Assembly: GCA_032433765.1 (NCBI GenBank) | Contig: JAVIAB010000124.1 | Coordinates: 79,521,465 to 79,585,464 of the forward strand | DNA: 64,000 nucleotides | DNA from: Megaustenia siamemsis | Taxonomy: Eukaryota > Mollusca > Gastropoda > Stylommatophora > Ariophantidae | Direction of reading: 5' to 3' | Part shown: one piece after another, positions 22,897 through 33,108 of the stretch | Position numbering within the stretch: the stretch's first letter is position 1 | Layout of the letters: every line of letters begins with the position of its first letter | The notes under the pieces: generated by a model | Seen by the model: only the letters and a program-made list of their open reading frames with translations | Databases searched by the model: none | What the model was told of the DNA's origin: nothing | Position numbers and translations under genes: made by a program

Positions 22897-25800
22897 CAGA
22901 GAGGACCATCATGTCGTGGGTTAGTTGTGTCTGTGCGATATACTACAAGCCTATTTGGGATAGAACATAGAGATCTGATCACTGCTCATCAAACCAAAGT
23001 TGCCGGTCTTCTGTATTTGCTGGTAGGGGATCTCAAAGCAATTTAGGAACTGCTAACTCCATCCCCTCCACACGGGGTTCCTAATAGAGGTGGTGTTAAG
23101 ACAAGAAAAGGACACTCACTCAAGAGAGTTAGAATGAGTGGATGAGAATGATGGCGCATTCCATGCACCAGTGGCTCTGGTCCTGTATCTGTAGAGGCTC
23201 AACTCCTCCTTGCCAAGTTGCATCGCTGGGAACTCAGTCACACCCAAGACCAACTTTGTGGAAACAGGTGGAACCATGTGTAGGTGTGGATTTTGTATGC
23301 AGTGGTATCGAGATGAGAGCTAGCAGAATCACAGAGATGATCCAGTTATTCAGCAATCACAGCACCTGGTGAATGAGAGGCTATGAACGCTTCATTTACC
23401 TTTTGGTGGTGTCAAGAGCAAATTTCACACCCATCCCCACCCCCGAGTTTAAGCCATAGAATATGAAGAAAATGTGGCCATGTGGATTCACTTACTCCAT
23501 TCCTCTGTGTCATCTCATTAACCTCACATCTCTTAATGACAGTTATTTTACACCTCTTTATTTCACTCTTACATCTCTGCATGCCACAACTACTTACACA
23601 TATGTGAGTCACAATTTTACATCTCATTTGTGATCTCACATACTTCACACTTCTATGTGGTCTCACTTTTCACATCTCAATGTGGCCTCATATTTCACAC
23701 CTTCATGATATCTAAACTTACTTCACACCTTTGTATGACATAGCTTACTTTTACCTCTCAATGTGATCTCATTTACTATATACTTCTGTGTGGTCTCATT
23801 TGGTTTGGTTATTTGGTTATGGAAGGCCTCGGTATCACTGCAAACAAATTAAAATCCATAATTGCTCAACCGCCCGTGCCAGCATAATCATTCGAATCTC
23901 ATCTCCCAAACAAAGAAAGGTAACTGTAGTCCCCATCATAGCAGTCTCAGCACATGCCAAAAGACATAAGGTGACGCGCAGAAAGGGAACATAGCCAACT
24001 GTTCCCTGTCATACGATATCATCATTCATCAAAAGCAATTGGAATATCGAAACAATAATGATCAAAACGGATGAGACACACAGCTCACGTTGTGCACAGA
24101 GCACTTAACTCAGTAGCTCCTGCAACAAGCCGGACTTGGAATATGAGGAAACTGCAACAAGGAACACTTTTCATGCATAGCCTTCAATTGTTCCTGTCGC
24201 CTATCCACCATATACCAGGAGTTCACATCCTCTTGAAAATGATGATCGACATATTTTTTTTTTAAATGTAGAGCGCTTGATGATGTTAGGCCATCGTTGT
24301 TGACTCCAATTCCGAACATATAGACACACAGTTAGTTGTCAGATTTATCCCCGTCGCACATCAAACATCGGCCATGAACAGCACCAATGTGATGTAAAGC
24401 GCAGATCAAGTCTAGATGTTGGAAGGTCGCATTCACAACACTTGATTTGTCAAAAAGGGACTGTTGCCGGCGTACAACATTGCTTTAGCGGTGCAGATGT
24501 AATAAGAAGATCATCACTTTTACTTTAACGCAGAAAAGTACAACGGAGAACCGAAATTAATCAGATTCCGAATGCACTTACTGCAGCGTTCAAGAGAATG
24601 TGACCTAGATCCCATCATCTTTACAACGGAAGTCATGGTCTCTCTTACTATATACTTCTGTAATTAATTCTGTTACATTAAGTGGTCTCATTTACTATAT
24701 ACTTCTGTGTGGTCTCATTTACTATATACTTCTGTGTGGTCTCATTTACTATATACTTCTGTGTGGTCTCATTTACTATATACTTCTGTGTGGTCTCATT
24801 TACTATATACTTCTGTGTGGTCTCATTTACTATATACTTCTGTGTGGTCTCATTTACTATATACTTCTGTGTGGTCTCATTTACTATATACTTCTGTGTG
24901 GTCTCATTTATTTTACATTTTATACCTAGAAAGAGAGAACAAAACTTTGGCAAGCATGAGCTTTCAAGTCAGTGCTGACACACAATGTCCACTGCACAGT
25001 GTGATCAGGAGTCAGAAAACAGGTCAAAGAGAGGGAAATTTGGGATAGGTCATTCTGAGGACGTTGTTCAATAGATTTGTTCACTTGAGGACATAGAACC
25101 TGGTGATGAATAGGTACAAGTGTCAGAAGAGTGCTGTATTCATGCTGTTTATCAGTATAAATCAAACTTAGAAGAGAATCAAACTTAAAAGAGAATGCAG
25201 AAAATATAGCCAGTGACTGTGAAAACAAAAGTACAGGTTTTGATTTTTGTGAATTCTTCCAAGGGTGAAGTTATTTTAAATATAGATGGATCTGTTGTTT
25301 GGCACATATAAAGCTCATAGGCCTTCACTGCTATGGCCAGGGAGAGAATTCTCAAGGTATACAATGGTGCATTTGTCTTTGCTACAAGTGGTTTGATGAT
25401 TGCAGTCCTGGTAGTAACAAAGACAATAGCTTGGCTAGAGACATAACTGTTTGTTACCCATATATGCTTTCCTAGTGATCCAATGAAAATGCTCAGGTAG
25501 GTTGAAATAGTTTGGGCTTGAAGGCAGTAGTTTGAGTACTGAAGAGGTCAAGCTTGATTAACATTTTTTTTCATTTTGATAAATGAGCAGGCAGACTTTC
25601 TTGGTTGATTTTTGTGGAAAATGGATAAGTAATGGTCCAGGTGGATTTTCTAAGTGCTTGCAAGTAAGTTATTGAGTTATTTGTGGGTCATCATCATTGC
25701 ACTCAGAACATTCCCATAGGTGCTCAGATCCCCTCCTCAGCAAATCTTGCAGTGTCCAGCGACTGACGACTCCAGTTCTGTGTTGGTTGATAAGTCTTCT

Positions 25801-26577
25801 TATACGCCCATTAAGTTTCTCATTTCTGGCTGTGCTCATCTTAACTCCCATCTCTTTCATCCGAAGAAGTGACATGGACTCATAGTTGTCAAAATCCTTT
25901 GCCCTTCCCACATCTTGGAGGGCATTAATGACATCCGCCCAATCCATTGGTTGATCACTTTCAATGACAGCGCAGCTATCCAACCTGTCCACTTTTTCAT
26001 TTTCCCTTACTCCCGCATGGCCAGGGACAAGGACAAAGGTGATTGCAGGTATGTAGGATGAATATGTGGTTCTGGCAATGAATGTAAATCTATAATCTTG
26101 AGTTGACTACAAGCACATCATATCAAAAGGGTTAATACCAAATAAGAGTGCTATTCAAGGAGCCAAAAGATTGATAAATCAACACAGAACTGTGTTTGTC
26201 AGTCACTACACATTGAGGGATATAGTAAAGAAATTATCCAAGAACTTATGGAGTTCTCTAAAGTGCAATGAGGATGATGGCTTGACTAACTTTAAACTCA
26301 GAAAGCTCACGAAAATGAATTTAAAAGCATGGTAATTATATCAAATGTCTTTTCTTGACAGAATGCATACTGTGGAACCATCCCAATCTTTGAGCATGAT
26401 GAGAACCTTTTCCTTGAGAAGAGAGAGCAGATGCACTACAATGTAGAGAACTGGACAAGGGTTAGTGAGAAAATTCGTATTCCTCCAAGAGCTGACCTAC
26501 TGCGGCCTGACTTTCACCATGAGACGTCCAGATATCAGAGTGAACTGATGATGAGACGTGATGAACATGCTGTGTAA
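20720..26577 (+). CDS. TEX43/SPMIP10-like sperm microtubule inner protein, last two exons
   Basis: Two exons join in phase: 20,720-20,813 (acceptor tttactag, donor GTAAAT) and 26,362-26,577 (acceptor ttgacag), giving about 102 residues. Segments: IPEYSRAHPIIPKLYVPEWK, TDMPNRISIMQNAYCG, HDENLFLEKREQMHYN, VSEKIRIPPRADLLRP and SRYQSELMMRRDEHAV, stop at 26,575-26,577. From memory, vertebrate TEX43 (SPMIP10, a microtubule inner protein of the sperm flagellar doublet) has the same order: IP-x2-Y-V-x-PWK, a Cys-Gly pair, ED-LFL, and a terminal SRYQS block. The length also fits its C-terminal three quarters. The N-terminal exon was not identified. The 5.5-kb intron carries SINEs, a minisatellite, element X and LINEs. 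AATAAA occurs at 26,848. If the similarity is misleading, it is still a spliced coding gene of unknown role. Confidence 0.65.
20975..21090 (+). mobile_element. tRNA-like SINE head
   Basis: GCATGGTGGTCTAGAAGTAA (A-box-like) and CAGATTCAAATCCCACCAC (B box) about 50 bases apart, followed by non-tRNA sequence. In the TEX43-like intron. Confidence 0.5.
21091..22092. other. Intronic stretch, nothing recognised
   Basis: The 63-codon frame at 21,683-21,874 has no recognisable domain and no splice context. Confidence 0.35.
22093..22338 (-). mobile_element. tRNA-derived SINE (type A)
   Basis: The reverse complement begins GGGAGCCGCGATATTTCAGT and has AGGGTTCGATCCCAACC as B box, TGGGAAAGTAAAGCGGCACG and a 3' end CACTTGGCGTGATGGGGGTA. 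Other copies: 26,983 (+), 49,879 (-), 60,289 (+). Confidence 0.85.
22339..23479. other. Stretch without a supported gene
   Basis: Two 70-80 codon frames here (22,462-22,680 and 23,142-23,372) show no domain or splice context. The only clear feature is the TC repeat at 22,829-22,897. Confidence 0.35.
22829..22897. repeat. (TC)n microsatellite
   Basis: TCTC runs with occasional TTTC interruptions. Confidence 0.9.
23480..23802. repeat. Degenerate left part of the 27-bp tandem array
   Basis: Diverged units such as TATGTGGTCTCACTTTTCAC, CAATGTGGCCTCATATTTCA and CAATGTGATCTCATTTACTA precede the perfect units. Divergence increases to the left, as expected for the edge of an old array. Confidence 0.65.
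23803..24633 (-). mobile_element. Element X, copy 2, inserted in a minisatellite
   Basis: In reverse complement it runs from GACTTCCGTTGTAAAGATGA to GCCTTCCATAACCAAATAAC with a CCAAACC tail. TGGTCTC on both sides fits a TSD but is also the array unit. The micro-ORF is intact on the complement of 24,110-24,211 (MVDRRQEQLKAMHEKCSLLQ, FPHIPSPACCRSY, stop). The opposite-strand frame 23,788-23,994 (GYGRPRYHCKQIKIHNCSTA, SSPKQRKVTVVPI) is open with an in-frame deletion. About 225 bp shorter than copy 1. Confidence 0.8.
24634..24910. repeat. 27-bp tandem repeat, about 8-9 copies
   Basis: Perfect units of TGGTCTCATTTACTATATAC plus TTCTGTG. 27 bp is nine codons, so both strands stay open (VSFTIYFCV on +, NETTQKYIV on -). 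These are not considered genes. Confidence 0.95.
25255..25668 (+). mobile_element. LINE (L5w) RNase H fragment, first part
   Basis: Frames give EVILNIDGSVVWH (the D-G-S active site of RNase H), FTAMARERILKVYNGAFVFA, MIAVLVVTKTIAWLE and SDPMKMLR. Stops and shifts throughout. Confidence 0.6.
25669..26050 (-). mobile_element. LINE (L5w) 3' fragment, opposite orientation
   Basis: The 107-codon frame on the complement of 25,669-25,992 reads DWADVINALQDVGRAKDFDN, RIRRLINQHRTGVVSRWTLQ, DLLRRGSEHLWECSECNDDD. Just upstream (25,993-26,045) the complement encodes VLVPGHAGVREN, the end of RNase H. It lies between two + fragments of the same family. Confidence 0.7.
26110..26335 (+). mobile_element. LINE (L5w) C-terminal fragment
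   Basis: Broken frames read GAIQGAKRLINQHRTVFVSH, YTLRDIVKKLSKNLW and KCNEDDGLTNFKLRKLTKMN, matching the L5w C-terminus. It ends just before the terminal TEX43-like exon. Confidence 0.6.
26362..26577 (+). CDS. TEX43-like terminal exon
   Basis: 71 codons and a TAA, starting at a codon boundary after ttgacag. Highly charged and soluble, with no signal peptide or membrane segment, ending with the SRYQS-containing tail. Confidence 0.7.
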   Translation, partial: NAYCGTIPIFEHDENLFLEKREQMHYNVENWTRVSEKIRIPPRADLLRPDFHHETSRYQSELMMRRDEHAV

Positions 26578-26982
26578 ACTAGTGCATCATTTGTGCTCAA
26601 GAATTACAAGTTGTCACTCATCACTTAATATATTCCAATAACACACCTCAGCTGTGTACATATCTTTAAGAAATGATTGAGCACCATCTCATTGATTGTT
26701 CAGCAATTCATTTTGTTAAAAATAATATTCTTCACTTACAAGCCTAGATTATTGAGCACTATATTAAACAAATCTGCACAAGTCAAAAGATACTTACAAA
26801 CACCACTACATGACACTAGACCAAAATGCACAAGCCATCAATTTATTAATAAATAATTAGTAAGTAAAGGTGCCCTCCATGCCTTGCTAGGCATATAGTA
26901 ATTAATTAATAATTATAATTTAAAAATGGTATGTACGCTGTTGTCTGTAACCGCTTAATATGGAAACAGTACACAACAAATT

Positions 26983-27250
26983 GAGCCGCGATAGCTCAGT
27001 GGTTAGTGAACTGGACTACACAGGACAAGGGGTAGGGTTCGATCCCAACTGACATCTTCCGGGTTCACCCAGCCTTGAAATGGGTACCTGATTTTTTTCT
27101 GGGAAAGTAAAGCAGCACGGGCGTAATACCGACCACATTACCCCAAAAATCATGTGCTGAAGGTCTGTAAAATATAGGGTCACTAACACCATATTTCCCT
27201 ATACGCCACTTGGCGTGACGGGGGCACTTTACTTACTTACTTACTTTTTT
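26983..27250 (+). mobile_element. tRNA-derived SINE (type A) with perfect 12-bp TSD
   Basis: Starts GAGCCGCGATAGCTCAGTGG (A box), has GGTAGGGTTCGATCCCAAC (B box), a body with GGGTTCACCCAGCCTTG and CTATACGCCACTTGGCGTGA, and an ACTT-repeat tail. ACACAACAAATT flanks it exactly at 26,971-26,982 and 27,251-27,262. The short head-to-tail structure and TSD define a LINE-mobilised SINE. Confidence 0.92.
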
Positions 27251-27262
27251 ACACAACAAATT

Positions 27263-28470
27263 ATAATAACTTTCAGTTGGAGCAGAAAAACGTTTCCTCT
27301 CTTGTCATCAAATTAATTAGAATGATGAAATAATATTGATAAAATCACCATTTTATCTTATTGTTTGTATAATAACAACATCAGAAACTCACTATATTGC
27401 TATCATGAGTTAGGACAATCACTATTAAATCTTACTGTTTATATTTCAATGACATGAAGACATCATTGATTGCTCTATATTGATCTCATAGATAGAGAAA
27501 TCACTGTTAAATCTTATTGTTTGTGTATTAGCAACATTGGAGGCTCATTCTATATTGATCTAATTGTTATAAAATTACTCGTGAATCTTATTGGTTTGTA
27601 TTTCAACAGAAACTGTCTCCAGATTGAAATGATTTATCTTCTAATTCCTCTTCTTGTCCCTCAGACTTACAAAGCAAGTTGATATGTCTTTTAGGATAAG
27701 CTCAAAATGTTTATTTCTTGCTTGGCCCATGACTGTCCTTCACAGGGTATCCTATGCCTGGCCAACATTGTGTACACATCAACTTCAGCTGTTCTCAAGC
27801 AGCTTGTCTTTGGTCTTTCACTCTTTTGCTTGATTTTGGAAATCACTGTATGACAGTTCTTGTGCCAATTTATGGATTTCTTATGCATACTTGTTCTGTC
27901 CAATAAGTGATATCATACAAGCTATCCGGTGACATTATTGTCTTTTGGGAATGGAGTTTGGAGTTTCCATTTCAGTTGGGCATATCTTTACCAGTACTTC
28001 TTTCCTTCTCTGATTATAGGCCAGGTGCTCAATAATTTTTCAGCTAGGTTGACTTAATCAAGCTTGTTTCAAATCCATGTATTTGGCATGAAAGTCTGCC
28101 AATTATGACTTCATTAATCCATCCTCATTTCATTAGTAATCTCCATCAGTCATAGTTGATGAAGGATTTTGCAGAGCCCCTAGGAAATGTTATCAATCCT
28201 CATTCCCTTCTACACTTTATTTGTTAAATGATCTCCACAAACTGTTTTGTTACTTTCCTTACTTTGTTCTTTCAGAAGAAGAAACATTGTACGTTATTCC
28301 TGATGATTTTATTTTTTACTGAATGATGTTTAGGTTTACTAGCTGTGATACTGGTTTGTTGTGACTTTCATAACTGCAATAAAATAATACTTGCTTTTGC
28401 AAAGTTTTGTCTTATGTCTTAATTTTAGTGTGATACTAGCAATCAATCCTTGTAAGTCGATTAGAAGAAT
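27263..28470. other. Stretch without a supported gene
   Basis: Complement of 27,691-27,903 reads SKIKQKSERPKTSCLRTAEV and ARHRIPCEGQSWAKQEIN. This looks like a decayed repeat-derived coding piece, but I cannot name it. Nothing else recognised. Confidence 0.3.
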
Positions 28471-28655
28471 CAAACTTTTGTAAATAAAACTTGAAAGTAA
28501 TTGCTCTGATAACCATTCAAACATATCAACATCAAACTTTTCTAAATAAAACTTGAAAGTAATTGCTCTGATAACCATTCAAACATAACATCAAACTTTT
28601 CTAAATAAAACTTGAAAGTAATTGCTCTGATAACCATTCAAACATGTCAACATCA
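28471..28655. repeat. About 60-bp tandem triplication
   Basis: AAATAAAACTTGAAAGTAAT with GCTCTGATAACCATTCAAAC recurs three times (TTGAAAG at 28,491, 28,553, 28,612; periods 62 and 59). Confidence 0.85.
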
Positions 28656-28859
28656 ACCACATAAGTCAGTGCAGATCACAAATACGTAAGAAAAAAATTG
28701 ATCCAAGGCCATGCTGTGGGATTTGTACACATGGGTCAGGATTCCCATTGGAATTTGTCAATATTTTGAGAAGATCTGGATAGCTGTGGATGTGTCTTGA
28801 GTGCAGTGGTCTAATGATTTATTTATTTCTCTACATTTATCTCATGCAAATATCAATAC

Positions 28860-29365
28860 TGTACTCCTCTAGCTCTGAAGAATATACTAACATCAAAACA
28901 AAAAACGCCAGGGCAAAAACTAAGAATAGCAAAATGTTATGTCTTCTCAATATTCCTATATGGTGCAGAAACATGGACATTAGACAAGAAAACAGAACAG
29001 ATAATTAAAGCCTTTGAAATGTGGATATATAGAAGAATAGAAAGAAAACAAAACAAACTATGATGTCTTAAAACAACTAAAAATGAAAAGCGAACTACTA
29101 AACACATTTCAAACTAGACAAATGCAAGTTTTGGACCATGTTAAAAGACACAACAGCCTACTAAAAGTAATCCTGGAGGGGAAAATACAAGGTAAAAGAG
29201 GCAGAGGCTGACCAAGACTAACATGGACAAGTAACATCAAAAGATGGACAAATCAGCCTATGACAACCTGCACTATCAAAGCAAGAGACAGAGCAGAATG
29301 GCGCTCCATGGTAGCCAACCTTTGATGCGGAGATGGCACTCGATGTTGATGATGACTCCTCTAAC
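28860..29365 (+). mobile_element. LINE (L4w) 3' fragment
   Basis: Frames read SSSSEEYTNIKTKNARAKTK, FLYGAETWTLDKKTEQIIKA, FEMWIYRRIERK, FGHVKRHNSLLK (with substitutions) and LEGKIQGKRGRG, ending SAYDNLHYQSKRQSR and an ATGATGATGA-type tail. An RTE/CR1-type C-terminal region, multiply shifted. Confidence 0.7.
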
Positions 29366-29799
29366 ACAAAATGATTACAACTATTCTATTCTAACATTGG
29401 AACCATTTTCATTGCAATCTGGAATACAGTATACATCATATCTGCTGCACCACTTAGTACAGTGTTTCCTTAAAACGCTTCGGTAAATTATGTTGATAAG
29501 GTTGCTCTTTGCATGTTCTACTTGACTGCACAGGCAATTATCCCAAACGACTTCCATCGAAACGAGAATATTTGTACCAAGTCACTTCCTCATTCCAGTT
29601 CCCTTGAAAGAACACACTGAAAACAAACATGGCAGCTGACATTTTTTAAAGTGATAGACTTGTCTCAGTGATGCGGGGACAACTTCTAACTGCATCACAG
29701 AGAATAGAGTACCCACAGTAACAAAGATCAGCGTGGCAACATAAATGGGTTTACACATTCTTGATTGATTTTTTATCCTTACGGCATGTTTAGATATCA

Positions 29800-30032
29800 C
29801 ATTGGGCTTGTAGTGTCCACACATCTCTGTTCTGGGTGAGATGTTCAATCTTATCTAATGAGTCTATGCCTGCTAACATTGCTTCTCTGATAAGTGTTCT
29901 TTTTAGTGTCTCTTTTGGTCTTCCTCTTTTTCTGTATCCTGATGTTTTCCATAGAAGAGCTTGTTTTGGAATTCTCTTGTCTCTTCTCAGCACATGTCCG
30001 ACATATGTCCATCTTCTTTTCTTAATTGTAGA
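29800..30032 (-). mobile_element. LINE (L2w) C-terminal fragment
   Basis: The complement reads STIKKRRWTYVGHVLRRD, RKRGRPKETLKRTLIREAML and AGIDSLDKIEHLTQNRD, clearly related to 11,712-12,290. It is truncated at both ends and lacks the TATC tail. Confidence 0.75.
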
Positions 30033-30049
30033 TTGAAAAGGCAAAGAGT

Positions 30050-30505
30050 AATTTTAATGCCATGAAAAATATACTAACATCAAAACAAATAACACCAGGG
30101 ATATGACTAAGAATAGCAAAATGTTATATCTTATCAACATTCCTGTATGGTGCAGAAACATGAGACAAGAAAACAGAACACAAAATTGAAGCCTTTGAAA
30201 TGTGGATTTATAGAATAGGAAGAATTGGATGGAGAGAAAAGAAAACATGATGAAGTTTTAAAACAATTAAAAATGAAAAGAGAACTACTAAACACAATTA
30301 TAAGACAGCAGTCTACTAAAAGTAATCTTGGAAGGGAAAATACCAGGTAAAAGAGGCAGAGGAAGACCAAGACTAATATGGACAAAAGATGGAAAAGTCA
30401 GTCTATGACAACCAGCACCATCAAAACATGAGACAGGGTGGAATGGTGCACCAAGGTAGCCAACCCTTGATGCAGAGATGCCACTCAATGATGATGAGCG
30501 GTGGG
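30050..30505 (+). mobile_element. LINE (L4w) 3' fragment
   Basis: Same order of pieces as 28,860-29,365: FLYGAET, KTEHKIEAFEMWIYR, LKQLKMKRELL, LEGKIPGKRGRGRPRLIWTK, ending near GATGCCACTCAATGATGATG. It abuts the L2w fragment on the other strand. Confidence 0.7.
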
Positions 30506-30593
30506 GGCACTAAGTACATTACTGTGACACATTGGTGCAAGCAATGCTGATTATTCACGGCTTTCTTTATATCTAAGAACACATTATAACTGT

Positions 30594-30752
30594 TAAACAC
30601 ACCTAGAGGCAGCGTCATTCTGTCCCATTAGTTGTAGAGCTGTCACATGATAAATACATGTTAAACACATCTAGAGACAGCATCATTCTGTCTCATTAGT
30701 TGTAGAGCTGTCACATGATAAATGTTAAACACACCTAGAGACAGTGCCTTTC
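30594..30752. repeat. About 65-bp tandem repeat, 2.4 copies
   Basis: TAAACACACCTAGAGGCAGC with CATTAGTTGTAGAGCTGTCA repeats at 30,594, 30,661 and about 30,723. Confidence 0.8.
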
Positions 30753-31109
30753 CAAACTAGATAGGGAGAGTGACTTATATATTAAAGCTGGTGCCAGTTT
30801 GCAATGTTCTGTTTGTCTTGATAGTACACGGATTTCAGGCTAGACAAAGTAGCTTTCATTACAGTTCCATCAGAGTTTACTGGCTACGTAAGTGACATGT
30901 ATAAGTCTCAGCTGTATCTGTGAGGTTTAGCCAGTTGTATCAAATACACTTCAATAAATGTACAGCATCGTGAAGTAGAAATATGTTTTTCCAACACACT
31001 GAGGTTTGTTCCCTTGTAAGTCTTTCTTTTGACTGCAATATTATCAGCAATGACAGATAATCCAGCAGACAGCACAGAGTTAATGATCTTCAACAAATTA
31101 GCATATAGA

Positions 31110-31455
31110 CAGGGTCGTCTTTACACCATTTTGGGCCCCTGGGCATAGAAATAGTATTGGGCCCCTGGGCAAATAAAGAGTGCTCCCCCCCTCCCCCTCT
31201 CCAGGAATAAAAAATAAATGGTTGATAATATTAAAAATGATGTATTATTTATTTCATTGTCACTGTACTAATTTCAACAAAATTGTCGTTAAAACATGCT
31301 GTACAGCTGTAACTATAATCAACATTAAACATGAAAAACAGAGAAAAGAATTTTATACGGGTTTTCCGAAACCCTACAACATATTCGCATGGGGCTCCTA
31401 TGATCGTGGGCCCCCGGGCAAATGCCCAACGGGCATATGGGTTAAGACGGCCCTG
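31110..31455. mobile_element. hAT-type MITE with 8-bp TSD
   Basis: Terminal inverted repeats: CAGGGTCGTCTTTAC on the left; TAAGACGGCCCTG on the right, which inverts to CAGGGCCGTCTTA. CATATAGA flanks both sides (31,102-31,109 and 31,456-31,463). An 8-bp TSD and CAGGG terminus are hAT traits. The 346-bp interior has several GGGCCCCTGGGC motifs and no transposase. Confidence 0.85.
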
Positions 31456-31675
31456 CATATAGATCAACTGTTGCCATATACTTCATTGGGATTAACCCTA
31501 CAACCTCTGTGTTGTTGCTAAACATTGAAGAAATCATACATGCCGGCCCAGCGATGGCACTTTCCATTGGAGGCTATGCCAATGTTTCCCTCTTGTGTTG
31601 TTCACTACAGACTTGATATATATTTCATTCATTTGAACTGCTGCAACTCTGTCTCTTGATAACAAATTGCTGCTC

Positions 31676-31934
31676 TTAACTCTTTCCGTACGGAAGCTTT
31701 TTATCAGTACAACGGAAGAGATTTCAGAGACATGATGTTTCAAGGTTTTAAGAATAGATTTACATATTTATATAACATACATCATTCTATATATGAATTT
31801 TTAGATAATTGAACAAGGTATTAGATTTTCACCAATACCAAGATGATACAAGACGTGTAAAAGGAATACAGTTTGAGGACACTAATCAAATAGAGGGTGA
31901 CGCACGATGCGGCGAAGCGTACGGAGAGAGTTAA
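31676..31934. mobile_element. piggyBac-like MITE candidate (TTAA ends)
   Basis: TTAACTCTTTCCGTACGGAA on the left and CGTACGGAGAGAGTTAA on the right, which inverts to TTAACTCTCTCCGTACG. TTAA at 31,676-31,679 and 31,931-31,934 would be the TSD used by piggyBac elements. No coding capacity. Confidence 0.65.
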
Positions 31935-32290
31935 CTGATAGATGCCTGCCTATATCAAACTCTGTGACTTTGTCATGGCGCGATCAGTCTTTTGAGTGTA
32001 AATGGATGAGGAAGATACAAAAACTGATATTTTCTTATGAATCTGTAGCAAGCAGGGGACTTTATATGGAGCCCATAAATGTAAAGGTCTGTGTGTTACA
32101 GCTATAACGTTTTGTGCTGTTATGAGCTGTCATCAACTACAACTGCTCATCAAGAAACTTCAGAGTTTTTTTTCTCTCAAATAAGATTGTCTGGGTTATT
32201 CAGAGAGGAGAGTTCAGTGCTAGCTTGTATAATATTATCATGCTCATATGTGAGGTAGTTATCAACAGTAACATTATCTTCAATGTTTTT
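31935..32290. other. Stretch without a supported feature
   Basis: No repeat or exon recognised between the TTAA element and the SINE. Confidence 0.35.
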
Positions 32291-32604
32291 GCGGGGACTG
32301 GTTGGTCTCGAGGCAAGACGCCTCCCCCCTCCCCCCACCCTTTTCGAGACAGAGAGGTGGTGGGTTCAAATTCCGGTTGGTTACCAGATTTCTCTCTGCG
32401 GTAACCACCCCTGGTCTCAGCAGCGAGGTCCGGTTTGAAAGTCAATTACTCATCGATGGAAAAATATGAGTACCTCCGAAGTCGGAGTTATCTGCCTGTG
32501 CGGCGAGGGACCGCTGTACACATGGCTGTAAGGAAAACAATGGATTAACACGCAAAATTCAGTTCCTAGTCTCTTGGGACTTCGTCAGAGGTAAAAGCTG
32601 GCAA

Positions 32605-32605
<1 letters not shown>
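32291..32605 (+). mobile_element. tRNA-like SINE (type C)
   Basis: GCGGGGACTGGTTGGTCTCG (A-box region), GGTGGGTTCAAATTCCGG (B box), ATATGAGTACCTCCGAAGTC, CTTGGGACTTCGTCAGAGGT, then an A tail. Same structure as the complement of 4,635-4,931, with a 10-15 bp C-rich insertion near 32,325. Confidence 0.8.

Positions 32606-32692
<87 letters not shown>
32606..32692. repeat. A tail grown into a (TA)n microsatellite
   Basis: A run of about 18 A is followed by about 34 TA units, directly at the SINE 3' end, so the microsatellite most likely arose from the SINE tail. Confidence 0.9.
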
Positions 32693-32695
<3 letters not shown>

Positions 32696-33094
32696 CACAT
32701 ATCACAGCTCCACAAATTTACTAGCTGGGACCAACTCTCCCATTATTATACAACCAGTGCAATAACTTTGCTTTCATTAAATCTCTCTTAAGATTAACGC
32801 TGAATGAGAGATCTTGAACAGTTGTCATACAGAGTTCTATAGCTGGTAGTCTGTTAGGCTCCATATTTAATGTATAAATTAGAATATATTAATTATTCAA
32901 TCAAAATGTGTATTCTAAACTATCTCCACCAGTGAATTTGTTGAAACTAATCACGTCCTTCTATAAATGCTTAATAACAATAAAACAATAGAATATTTGG
33001 AGTCAATTATTCTTAATGAGGTAGAAACTTTAATAAATACTGATGTTTAAACTTTACTATCATAATTTGATCTACATTCCGACATACAAAACTT
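32693..33094. other. AT-rich stretch, nothing recognised
   Basis: No coding or repeat similarity seen. Confidence 0.4.
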
Positions 33095-33108
33095 ACCAGG
33101 CATTTCTA

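Noticed and set aside
26983..27060. tRNA gene
   Set aside because: A and B boxes are present but no acceptor stem; it is the head of a SINE with TSDs. The same applies at 49,879, 55,443, 59,468 and 60,289.
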